A DNA stretch of 64,000 bases from DASXAI01 sp963798445 (GCA_963798445.1 CAWCTH010000002.1:1116001-1180000), one strand, 5' to 3'. Positions 8,421 to 17,718 are shown, numbered from the stretch's first letter. The notes: generated by a model from the sequence alone, not told the origin. Translations and numbers: made by a program.

Positions 8421-8816
8421 TCATGGTCGGATCAGGTCGATCTCGCAGCGCGTACCTGACGCAGCGGCCAGACGCGCGTCGGCAGTGAGCAGCGTCACGT
8501 CCAACGCCTCTGCCAGCGCCACGTAGGCCGCGTCGCAGACCGTGAGGTTCTCGCGAAGCGCCCAGCAACGCGACAGCAGCGGACCGTGAGGCACGCGGTC
8601 CATGCGGAGGGCGCGCAGGTCCTCGAGAGCGAGCTGAACACGTCGATGGTCAAGGCCACCCGCAGCGGCGAGCCGACGCCACGCGGACACGACCTCTACG
8701 TCGATGAGGTGGGGCGCGATGAGCCGCTCGTCGCGCAGTCGACCACGCGCTCGGTCGCCGTCATCGCCATCATCAGCGAGCGCGGTGACGATGACGCTGG
8801 CATCGACGACGATCAA
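8421..8816 (-). CDS. Type II toxin VapC-like PIN-domain ribonuclease
   Basis: About 131 residues forming a PIN domain. Acidic residues of the metal site are visible in IVVDASVIVTAL (Asp5), IDVEVVSAWRR (Glu) and TVCDAAYVALAEALD (Asp), with LLTADARLAAA near the C-terminus. The start is uncertain: TTG at 8816 is the only reasonable initiation codon after the antitoxin stop, 28 bases downstream of that stop. Such toxins cleave tRNA or rRNA and are neutralised by the preceding antitoxin. Confidence 0.8.
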   Translation of the reverse strand: MIVVDASVIVTALADDGDDGDRARGRLRDERLIAPHLIDVEVVSAWRRLAAAGGLDHRRVQLALEDLRALRMDRVPHGPLLSRCWALRENLTVCDAAYVALAEALDVTLLTADARLAAASGTRCEIDLIRP

Positions 8817-8844
8817 CGAGCGTCGCGATCGGACCGGACTGCCT

Positions 8845-9042
8845 TTACGGCTGTTGTAAGCGGCGCGCGCCCTCCGCGCGCCCGCCGGCGCGGTCGAGGA
8901 CCTCCTCCAGGGTGGGCGTGTGAGCGTCCTCGACGAGGCGGCCGAGCAAGTACTCCTGGAGCGACATGCCCGCAGCCGCGGCTCGACGTCGGAGGGTTGC
9001 GTGGACATCGCCGGGGACGTCCTTGACCTGGATGCTCGGCAC
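8845..9042 (-). CDS. FitA/VapB-like ribbon-helix-helix antitoxin
   Basis: A 65-residue protein starting at GTG: PSIQVKDVPGDVHATLRRRAAAAGMSLQEYL. It has the RHH beta strand (SIQVKDV), then helix and AAAAGMSLQEYLLGRLV, typical of FitA/VapB-type antitoxins, followed by a short acidic toxin-binding tail (TPTLEEVLDRAGG). It precedes the PIN toxin on the same strand. Tandem GGCGCC palindromes lie just upstream and are candidate operators for autoregulation. Confidence 0.8.
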   Translation of the reverse strand: MPSIQVKDVPGDVHATLRRRAAAAGMSLQEYLLGRLVEDAHTPTLEEVLDRAGGRAEGARRLQQP

Positions 9043-9059
9043 GTCGGCAGACTACCTCG

Positions 9060-9099
9060 TTGGCGCCAATGTGGCGCCGTTCCCTCCAATTCAGCGCCA
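9060..9099 (-). promoter_or_regulatory. Repeated GGCGCC palindromic boxes upstream of the antitoxin
   Basis: TTGGCGCCAA (9060-9069) is a 10-base palindrome. TGGCGCC recurs 11 bases on (9072-9078), and a third related AGCGCCA lies near 9093-9099. Helical-phase spacing 18 or more bases upstream of an RHH antitoxin gene is what its operator would look like. Confidence 0.4.
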
Positions 9100-9194
9100 G
9101 ATTGTGGGGGGACGCGGCGAGCACGATCATTCTCATGCGCGGGAACTTCGCGACAATGATGGACTCGGCGGAAGGGACGGACATCGGAGGACTC

Positions 9195-10106
9195 ATGGGC
9201 ATGTTGGACGGCAAGGTCGTCATCGTCACCGGCGCCGGCCGGGGCCTTGGTCGCAGCCATGCGATGCTGATGGCGCAAGAGGGCGCCTCGGTCGTGGTCA
9301 ACGACCTCGGTGGTGAGTGGGACGGCACGGGCGCCGATCCCCGGGCCGCCAGCGAGGTCGCCGACGAGATCACCGGCTTCGGTGGACGTGCCGTGGCGAA
9401 CTTCTCGGACGTGGCCGACTGGGAGGGCGCCCAGCACATGATCAACCAGGCGATCGAGACCTACGGTCGCCTCGACGTCCTGGTGTGCAACGCCGGCTTC
9501 GTACGGGACCGGACCGTCTTCAACATGACGGAGGGCGAGTGGGACGACGTGATCCGGGTCCACTTGAAGGGTCACTTCGTCCCGACCCGCTGGGCGGCCG
9601 CCTACTGGCGGGAGCGCTTCAAGGAGACCGGCGAGCCGGTGAACGGCCGGATCATCTACACGGCTTCGGAGGCGGGTCTGTTCGGCAACCCCGGCCAGCC
9701 GAACTACTCGGCGGCGAAGGCCGGCATTGCCGCGCTCGGCCTCGTGGTCGCCCGCGAGATGAAGCGCTATGGGGTTACGTGCAACACGATCAACCCGCGG
9801 GCCCGCACCCGCATGACGCTGAACACCTTCGACGCTGAGCGCCTGACGAGCCCGGAGGGCCAGTTCGACGTCAACGATCCCGACAACGTCGCGCCGTGGG
9901 TGGCGTACCTCGCCACCGACGACGCCGCGGACATCACAGGGCAGACCTTCGTGTGCGTTGGCGATCAGGTGCAGCTGATGGAGACATGGCATCGCGTCGG
10001 TCGAATCCGCAAGGGTAAGGACCGCTGGACGGTGGCCGAGCTTGCCGAAGCTCGTAAGGAGCTGTTCGGGGACCGTGCACCCACCATCGGGAAGTTCGGC
10101 ATGTGA
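9195..10106 (+). CDS. Short-chain dehydrogenase/reductase (17beta-HSD4 / FabG-like)
   Basis: A 303-residue classical SDR. The cofactor loop is TGAGRGLGR (residues 12-20), followed by the NDLGGEWDGTGADPRAA insertion characteristic of the multifunctional-enzyme-type-2 (17beta-HSD4-like) branch that oxidises 3-hydroxyacyl-CoA or hydroxysteroids. Then come NAG at about 99-101, catalytic Ser158, Tyr171 and Lys175 (NYSAAK). The ATG at 9195 has GGAGG four bases upstream; ATG 9201 is an alternative with longer spacing. The stop overlaps the next gene's GTG (GTGA), indicating a two-gene beta-oxidation-type operon. Confidence 0.9.
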   Translation: MGMLDGKVVIVTGAGRGLGRSHAMLMAQEGASVVVNDLGGEWDGTGADPRAASEVADEITGFGGRAVANFSDVADWEGAQHMINQAIETYGRLDVLVCNAGFVRDRTVFNMTEGEWDDVIRVHLKGHFVPTRWAAAYWRERFKETGEPVNGRIIYTASEAGLFGNPGQPNYSAAKAGIAALGLVVAREMKRYGVTCNTINPRARTRMTLNTFDAERLTSPEGQFDVNDPDNVAPWVAYLATDDAADITGQTFVCVGDQVQLMETWHRVGRIRKGKDRWTVAELAEARKELFGDRAPTIGKFGM

Positions 10107-11380
10107 GCCCGCAGTCGAGGGAATCGGGCGCCACCAGTCCCAGCGACATTCAGCGTGAGGTCGAGGCGTGGCTCGACGAGAACTGGGACGACCGGCTCAC
10201 CGTACGGGTGTGGTGGTCGATACTGGCCCGAGCCGGACTCAGCTTCCCGATGCTCGCCCCGCCCTATGGCCGCGGCTACACCCGGGCCCAGGCCAACGCG
10301 GCCGTCGCCGCGCTGCGAGCCAAGGGCGCGATGGGTGCACCGGCTGGCATCGGCACCATGCTGGCCCTTCCCACCGTGCTGGCCCATGGCACGCCCGAGC
10401 AGGTCATGCGGTTTGTGCCTCGCCTCATCGACGGATCCGACGCGTGGTGCCAACTGTTCTCCGAGCCGAACGCCGGGTCCGACCTTGCCGGTCTGCAGAC
10501 CCGGGCCGAACGCGACGGCGACGAGTGGGTCGTGACCGGGCAGAAGGTGTGGACCTCCACCGGACAGATTGCCGACTACGGCATCCTGCTCGCCCGCACC
10601 GATCCGAGCGCCCCCAAACACCAAGGGCTCACCTACTTCCTGCTCCCCATGCACCAACCCGGGGTCGACGTCCGGCCGTTACGAGAGATGACCGGCCGGG
10701 CCGTGTTCAACGAGGTCTTCCTTGACGGCGCCCGTGTCTCCGACGGCCTGCGCCTCGGTCACACCGGCGCCGGGTGGATGGTGGCCAACACCACACTGAG
10801 TCACGAGCGGAGCGGCATCGGGAGCGGCTCGAGTGGGCTCAGCCGTGCCGCGCCCGGCACCGTCGCCGGCCACCTCGATCGGGCCTGTGCCGATTTCCTC
10901 AGGGGCACCAGTCACCAGGCGTCCCAGAACTACGTGTCGCCCAACGTCGTCAAGCGGCTGATCGAACTGGCTGGCGGCCGTGGCGTGCTCGAGGACGCCA
11001 CCGTTCGCCAGGCCATCGCCGATCTGCACAGCCGGGTGCAGATCATGATCTGGTCGGCCGAACGGGCCAAAGGTGCCGGCGCCGGCCGAACCGGCGTGGA
11101 GGGATCGTTGGCCAAGGTGGCCATGACCCAGGCGTTGCTACGCTGCCGGGACCTCGGATGTCGGATCCTCGGCGCCGATGCTCAACTGTGGGGCCGTGAC
11201 GCCGCCACCGACGGCTGGTTGCAGGAGCTCGTGGTGTTCTCGCCGGCGCCCGCCATCTACGGCGGCACCGACGAGATCCAGCGCAACATCATCGGCGAAC
11301 GCGGCCTCGGTCTGCCCAAGGATCCCGGCCACCCCCGCGAGACGCCGTTCAAGGACCTCCCCGCCAACGCCACCCGCTGA
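10103..11380 (+). CDS. Acyl-CoA dehydrogenase
   Basis: A 425-residue acyl-CoA dehydrogenase. It shows the N-terminal helical domain, CQLFSEPNAGSDLAGLQTRAERDGDEWVVTGQKVWTS (FAD/substrate motif) in two pieces near residues 113-150, and the C-terminal signature IYGGTDEIQRNIIGERGLGL. In most members the residue before GT is Glu (YEGT), the catalytic base; here it is Gly, so the base must come from elsewhere or from a partner subunit. The start GTG overlaps the SDR stop. It likely acts with the SDR on an acyl-CoA or sterol side chain. Confidence 0.9.
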   Translation: MSPQSRESGATSPSDIQREVEAWLDENWDDRLTVRVWWSILARAGLSFPMLAPPYGRGYTRAQANAAVAALRAKGAMGAPAGIGTMLALPTVLAHGTPEQVMRFVPRLIDGSDAWCQLFSEPNAGSDLAGLQTRAERDGDEWVVTGQKVWTSTGQIADYGILLARTDPSAPKHQGLTYFLLPMHQPGVDVRPLREMTGRAVFNEVFLDGARVSDGLRLGHTGAGWMVANTTLSHERSGIGSGSSGLSRAAPGTVAGHLDRACADFLRGTSHQASQNYVSPNVVKRLIELAGGRGVLEDATVRQAIADLHSRVQIMIWSAERAKGAGAGRTGVEGSLAKVAMTQALLRCRDLGCRILGADAQLWGRDAATDGWLQELVVFSPAPAIYGGTDEIQRNIIGERGLGLPKDPGHPRETPFKDLPANATR

Positions 11381-11399
11381 CCGCCCGACACGCGAAACG

Positions 11400-12938
11400 T
11401 CAGTGGTCGGCGGCGGCCAGTTTCGGTCGCATCGTGCCCGCCGCCTCGCTGTCACGGACGAACAGCGCGGCGCAGGCGGCGAGGATCGTGAGCACGACTG
11501 CGGTTCCGAACGCCAAGTGAAAGCCGGTGAGCGCAGTGTCGATCTCGTCGGCACTCGGGTAACGGTCGAGCGCCATGTGGGCGGTGAGGATGCTGGCAAT
11601 GATGGCCACGCCGAGGGACACACCGATCTGCCGCTGCGTCGAGAAGATCGCGCTCGCCCGCCCGGTGTCGGCCGACGAGATCGTCGCGTAGGTCGCGGCC
11701 TGCATCGGTACGAACGCGAAGCCCATGCACAGACCGCGCACGAACATGAGCCCGCGGATGGTCCACAGGCTGGTGTCGAGGCCGATCTGCGTGAACGTGG
11801 AGATGACCAGACCGGCGGCGAACAGGCCGCCCGCCATCAATCGCCTCGGCCCGACCCTGCGGTAGACGCGCCCGGCGACGAGCGTCGAGATCATGATCCC
11901 GAACGCCTGTGGGAACGTCGTCAGGCCGCTCGTCAACGCATCCTGGCCGCGCACCAACTGGAGGTACAGCGGCATCGCGAACGTAAGCCCGAGGAAACTC
12001 GCCATCGAGAGCAGGCCGACGATGTTGCAGATGCGGAACATGTGGTTCGCCAGCAGCCGTAGATCGAGCATGGGGCGCGCCACGTGGAGTTCCGTGTACA
12101 CCAGTGCGATCGCGGAGAGGACGCCAACCACGCCGCTGATCACGACCGGCTTCGAACCCCAGCCCGCCGATGGTCCGTCACTCAGCGCGAAGACGATGAG
12201 GGCGAGCGCGGCTCCCGAGAACACGAAGCCCGGCAGGTCGAACCGGCCGGAGCCTTCCTCCTTGTGCTCGCGCAGGTGCATCCAGCCGAAGAGGAACGCC
12301 GCGATCCCGATCGGGACGTTGATCAGGAAGATCCAATGCCAGCTCGCATGGGTGACGAGCAGCCCGCCGAGCACGGGTCCCGCCGCCGGGGCGCACAGCG
12401 CCGGGATGATCACGATCATCGCTGCCTTGGCCCGCTCGGCCGGCGGGAAGGCTCGGAACAGCATGGCGATGCCGACCGGCGTGAGCATCCCACCGCCGAT
12501 GCCCTGCAGGACCCGAAACAGGATCAGCTGCCCCATCGAGGCTGACAACGAGCACAGGAGTGAGCCGAGGGTGAATGCGAAGAGGGCGAACAGGAAGATT
12601 CGCTTCGTGCCGAACCGGTCGCCCAGCCAGCCCGACGCCGGGATCCACACGGCGAGACTGACTGTGTAGCCGAGCACGACCCATTCGGCCATGCCGGACT
12701 GGAATTGCTCGCCGAGCGCCGGGATGGCGACGTTGACGATCGTGGTGTCGAGGATGTCCAGGAAGAGCGCCGTCACATAGACGATCGCGACCACGTACTT
12801 GTACTGGATGCGTCGGCCGAAGACGCCGACCAGCTCGGTATGAGTGTCGGCGGCGACGGCGACATCGGCGGCGAACGGCCCGGCCGTCGCGGACGCGAGG
12901 AGGTCTCCTTCCACAGTGCGCTCAGCTGCGTCGGTCAT
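11400..12938 (-). CDS. DHA2-family MFS multidrug exporter (EmrB/QacA-like)
   Basis: A 512-residue, predicted 14-helix major facilitator. DILDTTIVNVAIP in the first helix is the DHA2 motif D1, GWLGDRFGTKRIF is motif A, and GPVLGGLLV is the antiporter motif C. A long cytoplasmic N-tail precedes the first helix. Such proteins export hydrophobic drugs or toxic intermediates using the proton gradient. It is convergent with the acyl-CoA dehydrogenase and lies downstream of the flavin monooxygenase gene on the same strand, so it may export substrates or products of that block. No dedicated regulator is adjacent. Confidence 0.9.
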   Translation of the reverse strand: MTDAAERTVEGDLLASATAGPFAADVAVAADTHTELVGVFGRRIQYKYVVAIVYVTALFLDILDTTIVNVAIPALGEQFQSGMAEWVVLGYTVSLAVWIPASGWLGDRFGTKRIFLFALFAFTLGSLLCSLSASMGQLILFRVLQGIGGGMLTPVGIAMLFRAFPPAERAKAAMIVIIPALCAPAAGPVLGGLLVTHASWHWIFLINVPIGIAAFLFGWMHLREHKEEGSGRFDLPGFVFSGAALALIVFALSDGPSAGWGSKPVVISGVVGVLSAIALVYTELHVARPMLDLRLLANHMFRICNIVGLLSMASFLGLTFAMPLYLQLVRGQDALTSGLTTFPQAFGIMISTLVAGRVYRRVGPRRLMAGGLFAAGLVISTFTQIGLDTSLWTIRGLMFVRGLCMGFAFVPMQAATYATISSADTGRASAIFSTQRQIGVSLGVAIIASILTAHMALDRYPSADEIDTALTGFHLAFGTAVVLTILAACAALFVRDSEAAGTMRPKLAAADH

Positions 12939-13050
12939 CCCCCAGCCCCCGCGTTGTCACCGGGCGCGATCCCGGAGCTGAGCGATGGTAGCGGGGTGCT
13001 CGATCAGGAACGCAGTTGAGCGACCGGTCGCTGCCCGGGGCCTCGACCGC

Positions 13051-14952
13051 TTAAGCGTGGCCGACGCCATCGCGCGGCGGCACCGCCGCCGTCATCGGCA
13101 CGCGGTCGAACAGGTACGGCTTCAGAGTCGCTTGCGCCTCGCTGCGCCAGTCGTGCCAGCGAGGGCCGCCGTAGTAGGCCAGGCTCCCTGGGGCTGCGTC
13201 GCCGTGCCCGTTGTAGTAGGAGAGGCAGTTGCGCAGGGGCGCGGTGGTGAGGTCGACCACGCGGCAATGCTCGGCGTACTCGTCCTCGAAACTGGTGTCG
13301 ACGTCGACGATGTCGGCGTCACGCTCGCGCATGGTGGTGAGCATCCACGTGATGTAATCGGCGTGGGCGTCGATGCTCTCGGTGAAGTTGAAGCTCCCAC
13401 CGCCGCCCTGCGGTCCGGTGACGATGAACAGGTTGGGGAAGCCGTCGGTGTGCACGCCGAGGAAGGTCTTCGTGCCCTCGCTCTGCCACTTCTCGCTGAG
13501 CGAGCGGCCGTCGCGCCCCACGATCATGTTGAACGTGGAGATGGCCATCCATTGGAACCCGGTGGCGTAGATCAGCACGTCGAGTGGGTACTCGCTACCC
13601 TCGTGGACGACGCCCCGCTCGTTGATCTCCCGCACGCCCATCGGCGCGGTGTCGACAAGCGTGACGTTGGGTCGGTTGAACGTCGGCAGGTACTCGTCGT
13701 GGAAGGTCGGGCGCTTGCAGAAGTATGGGTAGTACGGCTTCAGGGCGGCAGCGGTCTTGGGGTCCTCGACGATCTCGTCGACCCGCTCACGGATCTGCTC
13801 CATGATCCTGAAGTTCGACTCCAACTGCTTCTCCAGCAACTCCTCGGGCGTCAGCTCTCGGTCGTGCACCTTGCGTTCACGGAAGTCGGCGACCTTGCCT
13901 GACAGGTAGTCGTCGTTCGCTTGGACGGCGGTGCGTCCGTTGGAGATCTTCGCGAAGCGCGCCCGGCGCGCTTGCGCCCACCCCGGCTCTGCCGACCAGG
14001 CCTCGATCTCCTCCGGTGTCGTGGCGCGCTGGTCGCGCACGTCGATCGTCGACGGGGTGCGCTGGAACACGTACAGGTGATCGACGACCTTGGCCAGTTC
14101 AGGGATGACCTGCACTGCGGTGGCGCCAGTGCCGATGATGCCCACGGTCTTGCCGTTCAGATCGATGTCGTAGTTCCAGCGCGAGGTGTGGAACGACTCG
14201 CCCCCGAACTTCTCCATACCGTCGATGCGAGCCAGCTTCGGTGTGGTGAGGATGCCGTTCGCGAGGATCACGAACCGGGCCTGCATGGCATCACCGCGGT
14301 CGGTGTGCACGGTCCACCGCCCGGTGTCATCGTCCCACACCGTCTTCTCGACGGTGGTGTGGAACAGGCAGTGGTCGTAGAAGTCGAACTTCTCGGCCAT
14401 CGTCTGGCAGTACTCGAATATCTCGAAGCCGGACGCGAACTTCATCGTCGGGATGTAGCCCATCTCCTCGAGGAGGGGGAAGTAGCTGTACGACTCGACA
14501 TCGCAGGCGATGCCGGGGTACCGGTTCCAGTACCACGTGCCGCCGACGTCGCCGCCCTTCTCGCAGAACCGGACGTCGTCGAAGCCGGCTGCGCTCAACT
14601 TGTGCCACAACAGCAACCCGGCGAACCCGGCGCCCACCACCACGATGTCGCACTCGTCAGTCAACGCCTCGCGTGGCACTGGCGGAGACGAGTGGACGTC
14701 CTCGAGGTACCGGGAGAACTCGCCGTCCATGGCGATGTAGTCGGCCGCGCCCTTGCGCTGCTCTTTGTACTCGAGGTACTTGGCCTGCTCTTCGGCGTTG
14801 AAGACGGCCCCAGGCCGCTGCGGGGGGAGCACCTTCAGCGCAGTGTCGTCGGTGATGGTGTAGCCGTGCCCGCGGATCTTGTCCGAGGCCGGCTCGGCGC
14901 GAGTGTGGAAGACCTTCCGACCGGTCCGGGAGTCGACTTCGATTGACGACAC
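13051..14952 (-). CDS. FAD-dependent Baeyer-Villiger-type monooxygenase
   Basis: A 633-residue flavoprotein monooxygenase. The FAD Rossmann motif GAGFAG is at residues 107-112, and CEKGGDVGGTWYWNRYPG (130-147) is diagnostic. The Baeyer-Villiger fingerprint FGGESFHTSRW is at 249-259, and the NADPH Rossmann motif GTGATA at 274-279. An N-terminal extension of about 100 residues is like that of the phenylacetone/steroid monooxygenase subgroup. It would insert oxygen next to a ketone, a step in ketone and steroid ring degradation. A sulfide or amine oxidase role cannot be excluded. Confidence 0.92.
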   Translation of the reverse strand: MSSIEVDSRTGRKVFHTRAEPASDKIRGHGYTITDDTALKVLPPQRPGAVFNAEEQAKYLEYKEQRKGAADYIAMDGEFSRYLEDVHSSPPVPREALTDECDIVVVGAGFAGLLLWHKLSAAGFDDVRFCEKGGDVGGTWYWNRYPGIACDVESYSYFPLLEEMGYIPTMKFASGFEIFEYCQTMAEKFDFYDHCLFHTTVEKTVWDDDTGRWTVHTDRGDAMQARFVILANGILTTPKLARIDGMEKFGGESFHTSRWNYDIDLNGKTVGIIGTGATAVQVIPELAKVVDHLYVFQRTPSTIDVRDQRATTPEEIEAWSAEPGWAQARRARFAKISNGRTAVQANDDYLSGKVADFRERKVHDRELTPEELLEKQLESNFRIMEQIRERVDEIVEDPKTAAALKPYYPYFCKRPTFHDEYLPTFNRPNVTLVDTAPMGVREINERGVVHEGSEYPLDVLIYATGFQWMAISTFNMIVGRDGRSLSEKWQSEGTKTFLGVHTDGFPNLFIVTGPQGGGGSFNFTESIDAHADYITWMLTTMRERDADIVDVDTSFEDEYAEHCRVVDLTTAPLRNCLSYYNGHGDAAPGSLAYYGGPRWHDWRSEAQATLKPYLFDRVPMTAAVPPRDGVGHA

Positions 14953-15069
14953 GGGAGCCCCCTCTACCTGCCAACTGCTTGCCTCGTGGCAACGTAACCG
15001 AGCACCGATCGACGGGGCGACCTGAGCGTCGGTCTAGGTTCGATGGTCGCTGGGATCATGGAGGTCGGT

Positions 15070-16275
15070 GTGAGCGAATCGGACAGCGGTCCGTTGTCGG
15101 GTGTCCGCGTAGTGGAACTCGGGCTGTGGCTGGCCGGCCCGGCATGCGGCGCCATCCTGGCCGACTGGGGCGCCGACGTGGTGAAGATCGAGCCGCTCAC
15201 GGGCGATCCGTTCCGCGGGCTGGCGTGGGCCTACGGCGGTCAGATGAACCCGCCGTTCGAACTGGACAACCGGGGCAAGCGGTCCGTGTCCGTGGACCTG
15301 CGTCGCGCCGAGGGACGCGACCTGGTGTGGGCGCTGCTGGCGGACGCCGACGTCTTCGTCACCAACTACCGCCCCGCCGGGCTCGAACGGCTCGGCTTCG
15401 ATTGGCCGTCGGTGCACGCTCGCCATCCGGCCCTCGTCTACGGCAGCATCACCGGGTACGGCCTCACCGGGCCAGATCGTGACCGCGCCTCCTACGACAT
15501 GGGCGCCTACTGGGGTCGCGCCGGCGTCGCCGCTGCCCTCACCGTCGCCGGGCAGGACCTGCCCTACCAGCGCGGCGGGTTCGGTGACCACATGACCGGG
15601 ATGGCGCTGGCGGGAGGGATCGCCGCCGCGCTGTTCGCCCGCCAGTCCGCCGGGGAGGGTCGGCTGGTGTCGACGTCGTTGCTGCGAGCCGGGATGTACC
15701 AGCTCGGCGCCGATGTCAACACCAGCCTTCGAGCCGGCCTCCCCACCGTCGCGGCGTCGATCCGATCCGTGCCCAACCCGCTCCTCACCGGCTACCGCTG
15801 TGCGGATGGCGAATGGATCTGGTTGCTGTGCCTCGAGGGTGACCGGCACTGGCCCAACGTGGCCGCCGCTCTCGGGCTCGACGAGCATCTCGATGACCCG
15901 CGCTATGCGACCATGGAAGGCCGCCGTGACCACGCCACGGAAGTGAGCGCCACCCTGCAGCGTCAGTTCGGCCGGTACTCGCGTGACGAGTGGTCGACGC
16001 GGCTCGACGCCCACGACGTGTGGTGGGCCAAGGTGCAACACGCCCACGAACTGATCGACGACGAGCAGGCCCACGCCGCCGGCGGGTTCGTCGACGTGGC
16101 GCTGTCCGACGGCACCACTGCGACCATGGTCGCCACACCAGTCGACTTCTCCGGACGCTCCCACTTCGGCACCCTGGCCACCCCCGAGCTCGGTCAAGAC
16201 ACCGAGGCGGTGCTCCTCGAGCTCGGGTGGGACTGGGACCGCATCGCCAGCCTCAAGGAAGCGGGCGTGATCTAG
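15070..16275 (+). CDS. CaiB/BaiF family (class III) CoA-transferase
   Basis: About 401 residues from GTG 15070, which is preceded by GGAGGT. Two in-frame ATGs at 15043 and 15058 are alternatives. The family start GVRVVELGLWLAGP, ADWGADVVKIEP and the catalytic aspartate in FGDHMTGM are present, with the small domain in the last 150 residues. Class III enzymes move CoA between acids via an aspartyl-CoA anhydride. It is divergent from the monooxygenase gene, with about 117 bases between the starts, and probably activates an acid product of that pathway. Confidence 0.9.
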   Translation: MSESDSGPLSGVRVVELGLWLAGPACGAILADWGADVVKIEPLTGDPFRGLAWAYGGQMNPPFELDNRGKRSVSVDLRRAEGRDLVWALLADADVFVTNYRPAGLERLGFDWPSVHARHPALVYGSITGYGLTGPDRDRASYDMGAYWGRAGVAAALTVAGQDLPYQRGGFGDHMTGMALAGGIAAALFARQSAGEGRLVSTSLLRAGMYQLGADVNTSLRAGLPTVAASIRSVPNPLLTGYRCADGEWIWLLCLEGDRHWPNVAAALGLDEHLDDPRYATMEGRRDHATEVSATLQRQFGRYSRDEWSTRLDAHDVWWAKVQHAHELIDDEQAHAAGGFVDVALSDGTTATMVATPVDFSGRSHFGTLATPELGQDTEAVLLELGWDWDRIASLKEAGVI

Positions 16276-16308
16276 AGCGAGGCCGGCTGGCGGAATGAAC
16301 GCAGCCGA

Positions 16309-17067
16309 CTACGTGGCGGTCGGGTCCTGGGCGCCGAGTGTCCCCTCGGCGGCGGTCCGCCCGGCGCCGCCCCGGCCGCGCAGGATGAACTCGAAGGCGA
16401 CGGCGACCGTCGCGCCCACGACCGGGGCGACGAGATAGATCCAATAGGTCGACATCGCGCCGGCCAATGCCGCCGGCCCGAGCGACCGAACTGGGTTCAT
16501 CGACGCCCCCGATACGGGCGCGCCCCACACAACCACCACGCCGATGTAGCCGCCAACCGCGAGTGCGGCGTTGGCACCGATGTTGCGGGCGCCCGTGGCC
16601 GTCCCGAGGATGACGCTGACGAGGCCGAGCGTGAGGATGAGCTCGGTGACGAACGCCTGGGCGTTGGTGATGTCCGTGCCCGGCAGCGTGGCGCCGTTCT
16701 TGATGCCCCCGAAGGTCGCCGCCAGGAAGGCGGCGGCGGCGAACGCGCCGGCCACCTGGGCCACCAGATAGCCCGGCACCCGGTGCCAGGGAAAGTCGCC
16801 GCGGAGGGCGAACGCCCAGGTCACAGCGGGGTTCAGGTGAGCGCCCGACACCGTGCCCATGAAGTAGATGATCGCCATCACCATGATCCCCGGGGCCACC
16901 ACCTTCACCGGCAGGCTGAGGCTGGTGCCCGCCGGGAGGGCGCCGACCACACCGGCGCCGGCCGCCACGAGGACGAGGAGGAACGTGCCCCACAGTTCGG
17001 AAAAGAGCCGGCGCCACTCGAGGCGTTCATCCAGGAAGTCGGCCATGGTGTCATCGATTGGCGCCAT
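16309..17067 (-). CDS. Aquaporin / MIP family channel
   Basis: A 252-residue MIP protein with six hydrophobic segments. The first pore motif is the normal SGAHLNPAVT (near residues 74-83); the second is SGASMNPVRSLGPA, with NPV in place of NPA but the pore arginine kept. The pattern suits a water or small neutral solute channel of the AqpZ-like group. The C-terminal tail is glycine- and arginine-rich. ATG 17067 is used; ATG 17046 is possible. Confidence 0.9.
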   Translation of the reverse strand: MAPIDDTMADFLDERLEWRRLFSELWGTFLLVLVAAGAGVVGALPAGTSLSLPVKVVAPGIMVMAIIYFMGTVSGAHLNPAVTWAFALRGDFPWHRVPGYLVAQVAGAFAAAAFLAATFGGIKNGATLPGTDITNAQAFVTELILTLGLVSVILGTATGARNIGANAALAVGGYIGVVVVWGAPVSGASMNPVRSLGPAALAGAMSTYWIYLVAPVVGATVAVAFEFILRGRGGAGRTAAEGTLGAQDPTAT

Positions 17068-17114
17068 CGTTGGGACTGTAGAGGTCGAGGTGCCAAGGCG
17101 GTTGCTACCGTGCG

Positions 17115-17507
17115 GTGATGACGCAGACGGTCGCGTGGAAGAAGCAGCCCGACGAGCACGACTACCCGGCGGCTGCCGCCTACCTCTCGCTCCTCACCGA
17201 CGCCGACACCGTCAAGAAGATCGAAGCGGCGCTGCAGGCGGCGCCGCTCGCCTACGGCAAGGCCAAGGACATCCTCCGGGCGTCGCGCCTCCCGCTCCTG
17301 CCCATCGACAACCAGCACGTCGCCGCCGACGTGGCCAAGGCAAAGAACGGCAAGTCGCTGTCGCCGGTGCTGTTGGTACGAGGGGAGCTGCGCCACGACA
17401 TCGCACTGCAGATCGCCGACGGGTACCACCGCGTCTGCGCCAGCTACCACCTGGCCGAGAACACGGACATCCCCTATCGCATGGCGGTCCTCGACGGCAA
17501 CGCCTGA
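17115..17507 (+). CDS. Conserved small protein with ParB/sulfiredoxin-like motif
   Basis: A 130-residue protein (GTG, then ATG: MMTQTVAWKKQPDEHDYPAA). The segment LPIDNQHVAADV ... LSPVLLVRG ... IADGYHRVCASYHLAE carries a DGxHR element like that of the ParB/Srx nuclease-like fold, where it binds nucleotide phosphate. Homologous small proteins of unknown role are widespread in proteobacteria and actinobacteria. It stands alone, divergent from the aquaporin gene by 47 bases. Confidence 0.7.
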   Translation: MMTQTVAWKKQPDEHDYPAAAAYLSLLTDADTVKKIEAALQAAPLAYGKAKDILRASRLPLLPIDNQHVAADVAKAKNGKSLSPVLLVRGELRHDIALQIADGYHRVCASYHLAENTDIPYRMAVLDGNA

Positions 17508-17526
17508 TCGGGCGCACCGGATCGCC

Positions 17527-17718
17527 TCAGCTGGTTGACGGGGTTCGGGTGAGCGCCGCTCGCCATGGCGACACGTCAAGGCCGGGATACTTGTCGGCCA
17601 TGGCGTCCACGGCCGCCTCGTTCCAGAACGGGTGGCCGGGTCGGGGAATGCCGAACAGGGCCAGCTGGTCCGGTGACTTGCCGGCGACGAACGATCCGAA
17701 CGTGCGGTTGTTGCCCAG
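17527..17718 (-). pseudogene. C-terminal fragment of an unidentified protein
   Basis: A frame open on the minus strand reads LGNNRTFGSFVAGKSPDQLA, then FGIPRPGHPFWNEAAVDAM and ADKYPGLDVSPWRAALTRTP before a stop. Composition is convincingly protein-like but there is no start. It begins exactly where the histidine-kinase fragment ends, one base out of frame. I do not recognise the family with certainty. Confidence 0.4.
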
